A program made the translations under genes and the position numbers. Source: Rallus limicola (taxonomy: Eukaryota; Chordata; Aves; Gruiformes; Rallidae). Taken from it: a stretch of DNA of 64,000 nt. Where the stretch lies: the NCBI GenBank assembly GCA_022605955.1, contig JAKCOZ010000008.1, forward strand, positions 39,444,547-39,508,546. Direction: 5' to 3'. The notes under the pieces were generated by a model, which did no database searches, was not told the origin of the DNA, and saw only the letters and a program-made list of their open reading frames with translations. Shown here one piece after another: positions 12,701 through 24,700 of this stretch. Each line of letters begins with the position of its first letter. Within the stretch, counting starts at the first letter, position 1.

Positions 12701-15700
12701 CAGCAGTTCTTCCTTCCCAGGTGCCAGACTCTCCGCTTGCTTTCATTAAACCCCATCTGGTTTGTCCCTGCCCAGCTCTCCAGCCTGTCCAGGTGTCTCT
12801 GGCTGGCAGTGCAGCCTTCCTCAGCCGAGTGAAGCTTCTGCTTGAAATGAAACAGTGGAAGGAGCTAAAAACACGTTTCCTTCGTTAAAAAACGAGGAAG
12901 GGGAGACCCAGCAGCGCCTCTGGGTTCTCAGATGCTGCGTGGTCTGGGATTTTAATTGCTCCTTCCTCCTGCAATCCCATCCTGCAGGCACAGACGTGAA
13001 GGATGCCCTGGTGATCAGCGTTTCGACAGGGACCAAGTGCATCAACGGGGAATACATGAGCGACCGCGGGCTGGCGCTGAACGACTGCCACGCCGAGATC
13101 ATCGCGCGCCGCTGCCTGCTCAAGTTCCTCTACACACAGCTGGAGCTCTACCTAAGGTAAGCTGGGGAGACAGAGGGAAGCCATGCCTGGGAAGCTGGAA
13201 TCAGAACTCAGCAGCCTTGGTGGCTCTGAAGCAGTTATCCTTTCTTGCAGTGCTGAGCACGCAGGGGATCATTCGCTCCTCCCGCTGTGTGCCCCCATTA
13301 AAGCCAAATTTCTCATGTTTATACAGATTCACTCTACATATTCGTTATAATTCTAAGAAAAGGCAGGGTTATGCAAATTATTTCCAGGAAGTTGTTTGCA
13401 TTAACTCCTCACAGATAGAGCATGCTCAGGGACACTCAGGGGGTCTTCATAGAATCGTAGAATCCCAGACTGGTTTGGGTTGGAAGGGACCCCAAGGGTC
13501 ACAGAGCTCCAACCCCCCCTTGCCACAGGCAGGGACACCAACCTCCAGGCCTGGAGCTACAAAAGGTTGCCCAGAACCTCAGCCAACCTGGCTTTGTCTT
13601 CTGGTGGTCTTCAGTGATGAGGGCTGGTTGTCTTCCTCTCTCTCAGCACATGATCTTTAGGGTTTTCTCCATAGTTACCAAAACACATTCCTGAGGTCAA
13701 AACCCCATTCCTGCACAAACTAGTTAGGAACCTCTTTTAACTGAAAACAAGATACACTCTGTCTCTTAATTGGCCATTGGTCTCATTATTTATGACTCCC
13801 CTTCTTCACTTTCTGTAGCTTCAAGGATGTTCTGGCTCAGTTTTGTACCCGCTTTCCTGAAACAGCCCACATGGTTACAGCCAGATTCTACTGGAATCCA
13901 AAACAACTCTATTCTTAAAATGCACAATTTAAAGTTATATTGTCTCAAGCTACATCTACACCAATCTATTCAGCATGATTACATTTCACCAAATCAGAAG
14001 CCCAGCTGATCCCAGGGGGCTGGGAAGGCATCTGTAAGACATCTACCCCAGATACCCCATGGGAAGCACCCAGCCTGTTGCCTTGGGATGTTTCAGTTAC
14101 AACTCGGGCCCTTTGCCCTAAGGTGAACAAGCCATGTGTTCTGTTAGGTGTCAGTCCTGAGAGGGGAGGGCAGGAGAAATACCAGGGAATCCTTCTGTGA
14201 CCTGTGAACATGGAAATCCAAACCATCCCGAGGGGGCTAATGGGTTGAGATGTTCCCTTGGCTGTCGAGTGCCTGGCAGCTCCTGGCCCTTGGGGGTGTC
14301 AGGGCTCTCTGGGTCGGGGCTCAGTGGTCTGTTAGATCACAGAATCATGGAATGACTTGGGTTGGCAGGGACCTCTGAATGGCATCTAGTCCCACCCTGC
14401 AGTGAGCAGGGACATCTTCACTGGAGCAGGTCACCCAGAGCCCCATCCACCCTGACCTTGGATGTCTCCAGGGATGGGGCCTCCCCCACCTCTCTGGGCA
14501 CCCTGTGCCAGGGTCTCGCCACCCTCAGAGGGAAGAGCTTCTTCCTAATATCCAACCTAAATCTCCCCTCTTCTAGTTTAACCCACCCCCCCTCATCCCA
14601 TCACTCCCTGCCCTCAGGAACAGTTCTTCCCAGCTCCCTACAGGCACCTTCAGGGACTGGAAGGGGCTATAAGGTCCCCCAGAGCCTTCTCTTCTCCAGG
14701 CTGAACCAGCCCCACTCTCCCAGCCTGGCTTCACAGGAGAGGGGCTCCAGCTTTATAGTCATTTTTGTGGCCTCCTCTGGACACCCTCCAACAGGTCCAT
14801 GTCCTTCTTGTGCTGGTCCTTGTCCTTGTTGTGCTGAGGGCTCCAGAGCTGGACCCAGCACTGCAGGTGAGGTCTCCCCAGAGCAGAGCAGAGGGGCAGG
14901 ATCCCCTCTCTCCACCTGCTGCCCACACTCCTTGTGACACAGCCCAGGATGGGGTTGGCCTTCTGGGCTGCAGATGCACATTGGTGCCTCATGCCCAGCT
15001 TCTCACCCAAGAATTCCCCCAAGTCCTGGTCCTCAGGGCTGCTCTCCAACCCATCATCTCCTGACCTGTATGGATAACAGGTTATCCTGACCCACATGCA
15101 GGACCCTGCACTTGGCTTTGATGAACCTGGGTGCACCTGGGCACACTTCTCCAGCCTGTCCAGCTCCCTCTGGATGGCAGCTCGTCCCTCCAGCACTTTA
15201 ACCTCACCACTCATCTTGGTGTCATCAGCTTTATTCTATATACACCAGATTTATCCTACAAAATCTCCTGTGTTTGGTTTTAATGCCCATGAAGACTACC
15301 AGCTCGCAGTTCCTTCCCTGCTCCTGCCAGTTTTGACCTCAGCTTTGTTCTCCCTTTCAGCAATAAGGAAGATCAGCAGAAGTCCATTTTCATCAGGTCT
15401 GAGCGGGGCGGGTTCAAGCTGAAGGAGAATGTGCAGTTCCACCTCTACATCAGCACATCTCCCTGCGGCGATGCTCGGATCTTCTCACCCCACGAGGCGG
15501 CACAAGAGGGTACGACACCAGCCCCCCCCCCCCCCCAGCACACACGGGGGGGTCGGGGGGTTCTTTGAGGTGGTATTCTTTCCTTTTAGTGTAGCTGTGT
15601 GTTAGACAAAGGTCTCTTAATAAACACCCTTAAATCTGAACTGTTGGGTAGAAGCTTATCCTGCTCCACCCCGCGCTCTTGAAGAGGCTGGGTGCCAGCC

Positions 15701-18700
15701 AGGAGGAGCCAGTGAGTCACCCAGTGCTTGTCTGGAACCAACCGGGGCCCTTGCTGTGCTTCCATCCCTTAACGGTGGTTGTCTGCCCTTCCCTGTTCCC
15801 AGCCTGTCCCTTAGCGTCCCTTCTAACACTGTAACACACAGAAGGGAACGAGGAACCCCATGCTGCATCCTGCTTCTTCCTGGAGAGCTTGGTTTGGTGG
15901 TGAGCGTGGGGGAGAAGATGGTGCTCATGAGAGAGAGCAGCTGCTGGAGCTGATTTGCAATGAGCAACAGGAATTGTTACCCCAGGCTGAGACATGCACA
16001 GGCGAATCCCTCTCATCACAGAACCACAGGGGTTGTAAGGGCCCCCCAGAGCCCATGGGGTCCAACCCCCTGCCAAAGCAGGGTCCCTAGCACAGGGCAC
16101 ACAGGGCGGTGTCCAGACGGGGCTGGAATCTCTCCAGAGAAGGAGACTCCACACCCCCTGGGCAGCCTGGCCCAGGGCTCCCTCACCCTCACTGGGAAGA
16201 AGTTCTTCCCCACATTGGGGTGGAACTCCCTGTGCTCCAACTTGAGTCCATCGCCCCTTGTCCTGTCCCCACAGACACTGAGCAGAGGCTGCCCGTGTCC
16301 CCTGTGTCCCACCCTTCAGCTCTTGATCCCCAGTGATCAGATCCCCTCTCAGGCTGCTTCTCTCCAGGCTGAGCAGCCCCAGCTCCCTCAGCCTTTCCTC
16401 ACAGGGGAGATGCTCCAGGCCCTTCAGCATCTCCACAGCCTCCTCTGGACTCTCTCCAGGAGATCCCTGTCTGTTTGATCCCAGGGAGCCCAGCACTGGA
16501 CAGCACTGAATCAGCTCTGCTTGCTGCCTGTGGCCCCCTTTGGGAAGGTTTCTCAGCTGATTGTAAGTGAGCTTTGTTTTGTCATTTAGATCAAGGGGAC
16601 AGGCACCCAAACCGCAAAGCGCGAGGCCAGCTACGGACAAAGATAGAGTCTGGGGAAGGGACCATCCCCGTGCGCTCCACCACCACCATCCAGACGTGGG
16701 ACGGCGTCTTGCAAGGAGAAAGGCTGCTCACCATGTCCTGCAGCGACAAGATAGCCAGGTGAGGCGCTTGGCTCCTGTGCTGTGCTCCTTGCTGGGTGAG
16801 AAAGGAGGGTGCGTGGCGGGGCTGCCAGGCTGCGGCGGGGCTGACTCCTGCCGAGCCCGGGGGTGGCTGTCAGGGATAAAGCTGTGATTCTTCACCTGCT
16901 GCTGGTGTCAGGGCTGCTGCTGGCTTGGGTGAGACCATCATCTGTCATTCCAGCTGCTCCAAGGCATGACAGCTTTATTTTGTGTTTGTTTTGCTGGGAA
17001 ATAGGAGAGGAATGCTCCCCTCCCCAGTGAGTAGTGTAGTGTTAGGAAACTAGCACAATAGACATACTGTGTGAGTTAGATTTGAGTAAGGACCTCTGAA
17101 GGCATACCTCATCCCTGGCAGGGCTCAGAGCCGGGCTGGATGGGGTTTAGTGCACCATGGGCTAGCGTAGGGCATGCCCCATGGCAGGAGTGGCACTGGG
17201 GGGGACTCTGAGCACTCTTCCCACCCAAACTAATCTGTGATACATATGTTTTTCCATGGGTAGGTTTAGATTTTTATTCATTTAATACAGGGGGGAAAAA
17301 AAAAAGGTTCCAGTTTAAAAAAATCTCAACTGATAGGCACTTTGAATTTTTCACTTTAAAATTAGATTAATTCTAGCTTAAAGATGAAAAGAAATCTGCT
17401 TTCCAAAACCAGCGCTTTTCTTTCTGTTTTATCTGATTCCTTCTTTGTTGTCCCTTTGGAGAAAGATTGAAAGATTTTTCTTTTGTTCAAAACTAGAAAT
17501 GGACAAGTTATTCTTCCCCCCCCCCCCCCCCCCCCCCCCAGATTAGCATCAGTGTTTTTAATGGGTGTCAGGATTAGGGGAGAGCTGCAGCGTGGTGTTT
17601 GAAATGAGCATCTCTGTGTGTATCCTCTGTGTCCTTGCACAAGGGATGAGAAGCAGTGAGTTCTTCAGCTGATGCTGTGTTTAGTTATTTGCTGATTAAA
17701 ATACCACTGTGAGTTTGTCCAGTCACAGTCAGGCCCATTCAAACTGGACCAAGTGTTTACAGTTGGAGCTGCTCTTGTAAACTGCACAACCCAAAACTGG
17801 AGAGCTGTCAGGCAGAGAAGGACCTGGGGGTGTTGGGTGACTGAATTAGAGCCAGCAGTGTGCCAGGTAGCAAAGAATGCCAACAGCATCCTGGCTTGTG
17901 TCAGCAATAGTGTGGCCAGTAGGTCTGGGGAGGGGATTGTGCCCCTGGGCTGGGCACTGGGGAGGCTGCACCTCAAGTGCTGGGTCCAGTTCTGGGCTCC
18001 TCAGCATCAGAAGGACATGGAGGGCCTGGAGCTCATCCAGAGAAGGGCAACCAGGCTGGGGAAGGGGCTGGAGGGCAAATCCTCTGAGGAGCAGCTGAGG
18101 GAGCTGGGGGTGTTGAGGCTGGAGAAGAGGAGGCTGAGGGGAGACCTTCTCCCCACCTGCCCTGCCCTGCCAGGAGGGTGCAGAGAGGTGGGCACTGGTC
18201 TCTGCAGCCAGGGGACAGGAGCTGGAACAAGGGGCAATGGGCTCAAGCTGCCCCAGGGCAGGCTCAGCTCAGCAGGGAGGGCAAAGTTCTTCCCTGGCAG
18301 AGTTGTCAGGGCCTGGCCCAGGCTGCCCAGGGAGGGGCTGAGTCCCTGCCCCTGGGTGTGTTGAACAGAGGGGAGATGAGGTGCTCAGGGATCTGGGGCA
18401 GCACAGGGCAGGGACGGTTGGACTCCATGAGCTTCAAGGTCTCTTCCAACCCAGTGACTCTGGGATTCTGGGGCATTAATACCCATGCATTTGTTTTAAA
18501 TGGATCCTAACCTTGTCCCCAAGTACTTTGTATTTTTGTCATTCTCTTTTTGATGTGTATTTCCACCTACATTCATTTAAGGACTATTTGGGGCTTCAAA
18601 TAATCGGGTAACTTCCCATGAAACTTTCCCACCGTGGCTGATGTCTTGCTAAGAAGAACAAAGTTCTTTGTTGTCCTTCATCCCATTTCATTGCTGGGAA

Positions 18701-21700
18701 GGCTGCAGGAACTCAGAAGTTCTTTAACGTTAGGTTGAGTTGGTAAAGGGGATGGCATTGGTGCTCTTCTGCTCTAAAGGAGGGGAAATGCTGTTGCTGG
18801 CAGTCTTTCATGGGAAAGAAGGTCACATCCCACGTGCCGGCCTCGGTTTGTGCTTCCTCAATGTGGGAGATCCGAATGGCAGTTTGTAACTCAACCTTCC
18901 TCTGTGGAGAAGGACCTGGGGGTCCTGGTGGGTGACAGGGTGGCCATGAGCCAGCAGTGTGTCCTGGGGCTGAGAGAGACAATGGGATCCTGGGGGCATC
19001 AGGAGGAGTGTGGGCAGCAGGTCACAGGAGGGGATCCTCCCCCTCTGCTCTGCCCTGCTCAGGCCCCACCTGCAGTGTTGTGTCCAGTGCTGGGCTCCCT
19101 GGGATCAAACAGACAGGGATCTCCTGGAGAGAGGCCAGAGGAGGGACAGGGAGATGCTGAAGGGCCTGGAGCATCTCCCCTGTGAGGAAAGGCTGAGGGA
19201 GCTGGGGCTGCTCAGTCTGGAGAGAAGCAGCCTGAGAGGGGATCTGATCACTGGGGATCAAGAGCTGAAGGGTGGGACACAGGGGACATGGGCAGCCTCT
19301 GCTCAGTGTCTGTGGGGACAGGACAAGGGGCGCTGGGCTCAAATTGGAGCACAGGGAGTTCCCCCCGAGTCTGGGGAAGAACTTCTTCCCAGTGAGGGTG
19401 AGGGAGCCCTGGGCCAGGCTGCCCAGGGGGTGTGGAGTCTCCTTCTCTGGAGAGATTCCAGCCCTGTGTGCCCTGTGCTAGGGACCCTGCTTTGGCAGGG
19501 GGTTGGACCCCATGGGCTCTGGGGGGCCCTTCCAACCCCTGTGGTTCTGTGATCCTGTGATTCTTTCTCTTGATTTCCCCAAAGGCTTTTTCTCTTCTTG
19601 ACCCCACCGCCTGGTTTTCCCTTGAAGTTGCACAAACACATCTGGAAGCCACTGGCATGCTCACCGAAGGCTGCCTCTTCTGCAGCTGTGCCCATGCCCA
19701 TCCAGCTGTCCGTGGGTCTGAGGGCTGCTCCCCAGCTCTGTGGCAGGGCTGGTGTGGCTTCTCAGCAGCCACAGAAAGAGCGGTTCCTCTCGCCAGCTCT
19801 TAACCCAAGTGGTGGTGGCCAGTGCCACTGTGTTGCCTTTGGTGACACCTGGGGACAAAACCTGGGGGAAAGTGGTAGCAAATGTGTTGGTAACTAACCA
19901 GGTGCAGCCTCATGCTCCCTGATGGAGCCAGGGACCTGAGCAGGCTCACAGGCAACGCTGGGATGCCTGAGCTGGGTGGCTGTATGGTGTGAGGGAAAGC
20001 AGGTCCTCTGGGCTGGAATAGCAATTCTGACCTTAGGATAAATAAAAAGATCACCGACTCACAGACTGATCAGGGCTGGCAGGGACCTCTGGAGATCCCC
20101 CAGTCCCACCCCCTCAGAGCAGGGTCCCCTCGAGCAGGCTGCACAGGACAGTGCCCAGGATCGCAGGGTCTGAATGTCCCCAGAGATGGAGACTCCCCAA
20201 CCTCTCTGGGCAGCCTGGCCCAGGGCTCTGCCCTCCTCCCAGCAAAGAAGTTCCTCCTCAGGGTTAGGTGGGACTTCCTCTGCTCCAGTTTGTGCCCATC
20301 ACCTCTTGTCCTGTCCCTGGGCACCACTGAACACAGACTGACCCATCCTCCTGAGCCCACCCCTCAAGGGTTTATCAACATTGATAAGATCCCCCCTCAT
20401 TCTTCTCCAGGCTGCACAGCCCCGAGTCCCTCAGCCTCTCTGTGTCAGAGAGATCACAGAATCACATCCTGGTCTGGGTTGGAAGGACCCCAAGGATCAT
20501 ACAGTTCCAACCCTCTGCCACAGGCAGGGCCACCAACTTCCAGAGATGTTCTGGTCCCCTCAGCATCTCTGTAGCCCTAGATGTTTGTGAGAAGTGCTCC
20601 TGTCAAAGCCTAAGGACTTCTTGTGCTTACTGGTTTCTATATCGTGTGGGCTGCTGCAGGGGCCCCTTGCTGTGAGAGGGGCCCTGCCTGTGCTCCATGC
20701 TAAGATGCTGTGTGCTGGGGCCTGTGGCAGGCACAGGCTGGCTGGGGGGCTCAGGGAATCCCTTCAGTCAGCTCTGCCTGCCTGTTCTGAGGAGAGGAAA
20801 GCCCAGCTAGATGGGTGTCGAGCAGATTGTGACCTGCCTGGGGTGGCTCTGAGCTGGAGCTGAGCAGCAGAAATATCCCTGCCCGTGGATGGTGAACCAC
20901 AGCGACCGTGGTTACCGAGACAGGCGAACTCTTGTCACCCAGATGCAAGCAGTGAAGGCACCACAGGGCTCTGCAGGCATCCCTGGGGGTGCTGCCAGCC
21001 TCCAACATGGTGTGGTGGCTGATCACAGCTGTCTTGGAAACCAGGAAGGTGTGGGAGAACCCAGGGGCACACCTATGGCTAATGCAAGCAGCGTGTGTGC
21101 AGAGCTCACAGCAGCACCCGGCTCTGCGGCTCCGTGGTGAGTGAAGTGCCGCTGTCTGGGCTTCACAGGCTCATGGGGAGCTCTTGGTTCATAGAATCAT
21201 AGAACCACAGAATGGTTTGGACTGGAAGGGACCTTAAAGATCATCCAGTCCCACCCCCTACAGGGCAGGGACACCTCTCACCAGCCCAGGCTGATCAAGG
21301 CCCATCCAACCCAGCCTTGGACACCTCCAGGGAGGGGGCAGCCACCACCTCCCTGGGCACCCTGTGCCAGGGCCTCACCACCCTTGGAGTGAGGAATTCC
21401 TTCCTAACATCCACTCTAAATCTACCCCCTTCCTATTTAAATCCATTCCCCCTTGTCCTGTCACTCCAGGCCCTTCTAAAACATCCCTCCCCAGCTCTCT
21501 TGTAGCCCCATCAGGTACTGGAAGGTGCTGTGAGATCTCCCCACAGCCTTCTCTTCTCCAGGCTGAACCAGCCCAACTCTCCCAGCCTGGCTTCACAGGA
21601 GAGGTGCTCCAGCCCTCTGAGCATCTTCATTGCTCTCCTCTGGATGCACTCTGACTGTTCCATGTCCTTGTGTTGAGGGCTCCAGAGCTGGAAACAGCTC

Positions 21701-24700
21701 CAGGTCAGGCTCACAGGAGAGTTGCTCCAGCCCTCGGATCTTACAGTTTGAAACCCCCTGAAATCCCACTGGTGTCACAGGAAACCAAGCCTGCCCTTGG
21801 GATTACTGCCACTGTGGAGGGCAGGAGATGCAGGCAACGAGGCAGAATGCTTTCTGGGCATAAATAGCCTGACATCTTCTGATGTCACACACTGCCACCT
21901 TCTCTCCCTTGCCATTGATGGCGAGTAGAAACTTGTGTCAAGTCATTCCACTTCATCGCTGTTTGTAACTCCTGATAGTAGGAGCAGCCCTTTGAACTGG
22001 AAACACTCCTTTGGCTCGGGGTTTGCAGTCTGGCATGAGCACAACGGTGTTTCCTCATCAGTGAGCTCTCCCTTGGGTAGTTGCAGGAGACCCTCTTGGT
22101 TTTACTGTGATGAGCCCTGACACTGGCAACAGGTGGTGACGAGCATCTTCCATACAGCTGTCGGCACAGCGGTTACTGAGGTTGATCCTGAGGGGTTTGA
22201 TGTTGGTGTCAGGCTTTGCTGCTCGCTGCTGTTCTCCCAAATTGTACCAAGAACATTCCTTTCTGTTCTCTGGAAATTGTGCCAAGAACAGAACTTCTCT
22301 GCAGGATTTGGAAAGAGAGGTTTTTTCCCCTCTGTCAATTATTTTTTCCAATGCTCTTGGGAATCTGGAGAGGTCCCGGTTGACTGGAACCTGGCAAACA
22401 TTGCCCCAGGGTTCCAGAAGAGTAAGAAAGAAGAGCCCAGCAACTGCAGGGCTATCAGTCCCACCTCAGCAATGCTGCTGGGAGTTACTGGAGAACACCT
22501 TGAGGACAGCACGGTGGTTGGTCACAGCCAACACGGGCTCAGGAGAGGAAGGTCCCGTCTGTCCAATCTGATTCCCTTTCATGACAAGGTCACCCAGCTG
22601 GCTGACCAAGGGAAACCAGCTGACAGCATCTTGCTGGACTGAACGTCCAGCTTACAACCAGACAAAGCCACAAGGCGCTGGGTGGGCAGCTGGCCCAAGG
22701 GTCGGGCCCAGGGGGTGGTAGTTGCAGCTGGCTGGTGGCCAGTCACTACTGGGCTTCCCCAGGGCTCCATTTTAGGCCCGGGTCTTTTTAACCCTTTCAT
22801 AAAGGACCTGGACTCAGGACTAAAGGGTGTCTTAACTGGCAGGTGACACCAATCTGGGAGGAGCTGTTGACTCTGCTGAAGGTGGAGAAGCCTCACAGAG
22901 AGGCCTGGACAGAGCAGAGAGCTGGGCAACCCCCGACAGCAAGAAGCTGGACAGGGCGAGTGACGGATCCTGCCCCTGGGGAGGGACAGCCCTGGCTGCA
23001 CCCCCAGCCTGGGGGGTCAGGCGCTGGAGGCCGGCCGTGTGACAGGGGTTTGGGGGTCGACAGCCAGTTACCCACGAGCCAGCAGCGTGCCCAGGCACCC
23101 AGGAGGGCTGACCCCATCCTGGGGTGCATCGAGCGTGGCACGGCCAGCTGGGCCAGGGAGGGGGTTGTCCCGCTCTGCCCTGCGCTGGGGCAGCCTCACC
23201 CCCAGTCCTGGGGGCAGCTTTGGGCACCACGGGACAAGAGGGACACAAACTACTGGAGAGTGTCCAGAGGAGTCAGGGAGGATGGGGAAGGGTCTGGAGG
23301 GTAAGGCTTATGAGGAGAAGAGGAGGCTGAGGGGAGACCTCACGGGGGTCTGTGGCTTCCTGAGGAGGGGCAGCACCCATCTCCCTCCTCTCTTTGGGGA
23401 CCAGGGACAGATCCCCAGGGAACAGCATGAAGCTGCGCAGGGGAGGTTCAGGCTGGGTGTCAGGAAGAGGTTCTGTGCTGAGAGGGGGGTCAGGCACTGG
23501 CACAGGCTCCCCAGGGAAGGGCTCACAGCCCCGAGCTGGGCTGAGGGCAAGAAGTGCCTGGACGATGGGCTCAGCGCCATCTCTGACTGGGCTGGGCTGT
23601 GTGGAGCCAGGAGTGGGACTCCATGGGCCTTACGGGTCCCTGCTGCTCAGCAGATTCTAGCATTAACCTGAAGCTTGTCTTTTCAGTCTGGGTTTGGGGT
23701 TTTTTGGCATGGGCACGTTGTGTGCAAGTCTTGCTGCAGAGCTGCACTTTGCAGTTTGTGTCTCGAGAGCTGTGGAATGGGCTGCGTGCTGTGAAGATGG
23801 GAGCGGGCCTCTTAGGAGACCACCACAGAGAGCCTTGTCTCTGAGCACGACACAGCAAGGCTGAGAGCACCTCTCCTGGTCAGCCTCTGGTTTCTCTGCC
23901 CTCTTCTTTCACGAACTGGGATTAAGAACAGCAAAGAGATGGAGCGAGAGCATCCGTCCTGTGGGTTCTTACCAACAGCATCTCTGGGGTAGATACAGAG
24001 CGTGAAAACGATCCAACTTCAACTTGAATATGAGAAATGTGTAGAATTCAGATTTTCCCCCTCGGGTGAGCATGCTACGTGGAACCTACCCTCTGTTTAA
24101 ACAGCCAGGAATCCAACACAGTTGATGTGCAGGATAGCAGAGGGCCATTGTTGGGGCCTGATCCATAAAGGTGGTGAGATGTGGTGGTTTGGTTTCTGTG
24201 GATTGCTTTGTAGGTGAGGTAAAGGATGTGGGAAAGTCTTGGTGACGAGGAAAATTTGGGCTTTTTGTAGCTAAGCTGAACTGTGGACTGGAGAGCAAAG
24301 TAGGGATGCACAGCACCCAGAGGTTATCGTCCCAAGGGGTCATCTCAGCAGTGTTTCTCAGGCTAAGGAGTTAGTTCTTGGTTTGAGCTTTGAATTTTTC
24401 ATTCTTAATGAAAAAGGACAGAAAGGACTGTTTGTAAGGGCAAGGAGCGATGGGACGAGGGGAGATGGGTTAAACTAGAGCAGGGCAGGTTCAGGGGAGA
24501 CATGAGGAAGAAGCTCTTCCCTCTGAGGGTGCTGAGACCCTGGCACAGGGTGCTCAGAGAGGTGGGGGAGGCCCCATCCCTGGAGACATCCAAGGTCAGG
24601 GTGGATGAAGCTCTGAGTGACCTGCTCCAGTTAAAGGTGTCCCTGCTCAGTGCAGGGTGGGACTGGGTGACCTTTGGAGGTCCCTGCCAACCCAAAGCAT

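Larger units (their letters stand above)
13157..15360 (+). other. ADARB1: ADARB1 intron (2.2 kb)
   Basis: Contains CR1 3' ends at 13449-13596 and 14336-15232. The segment 13597-14335 between them is not CR1 and shows no reading frame. It could be an old inserted element, possibly LTR-derived, but I do not recognise it. Confidence 0.6.

Noticed and set aside
13597..14335. Inverted LTR between two CR1 copies
   Set aside because: The position suggests an insertion, but no LTR landmark could be recognised.
15717..16640. 307-codon frame on the - strand
   Set aside because: Made mostly of CR1 sequence and overlapping a real ADARB1 exon on the other strand.
22133..22642. Frame overlapping the CR1 reverse-transcriptase remains
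   Set aside because: Only fragments of the CR1 ORF2 order are recognisable and frames are broken; a dead copy, not a gene.
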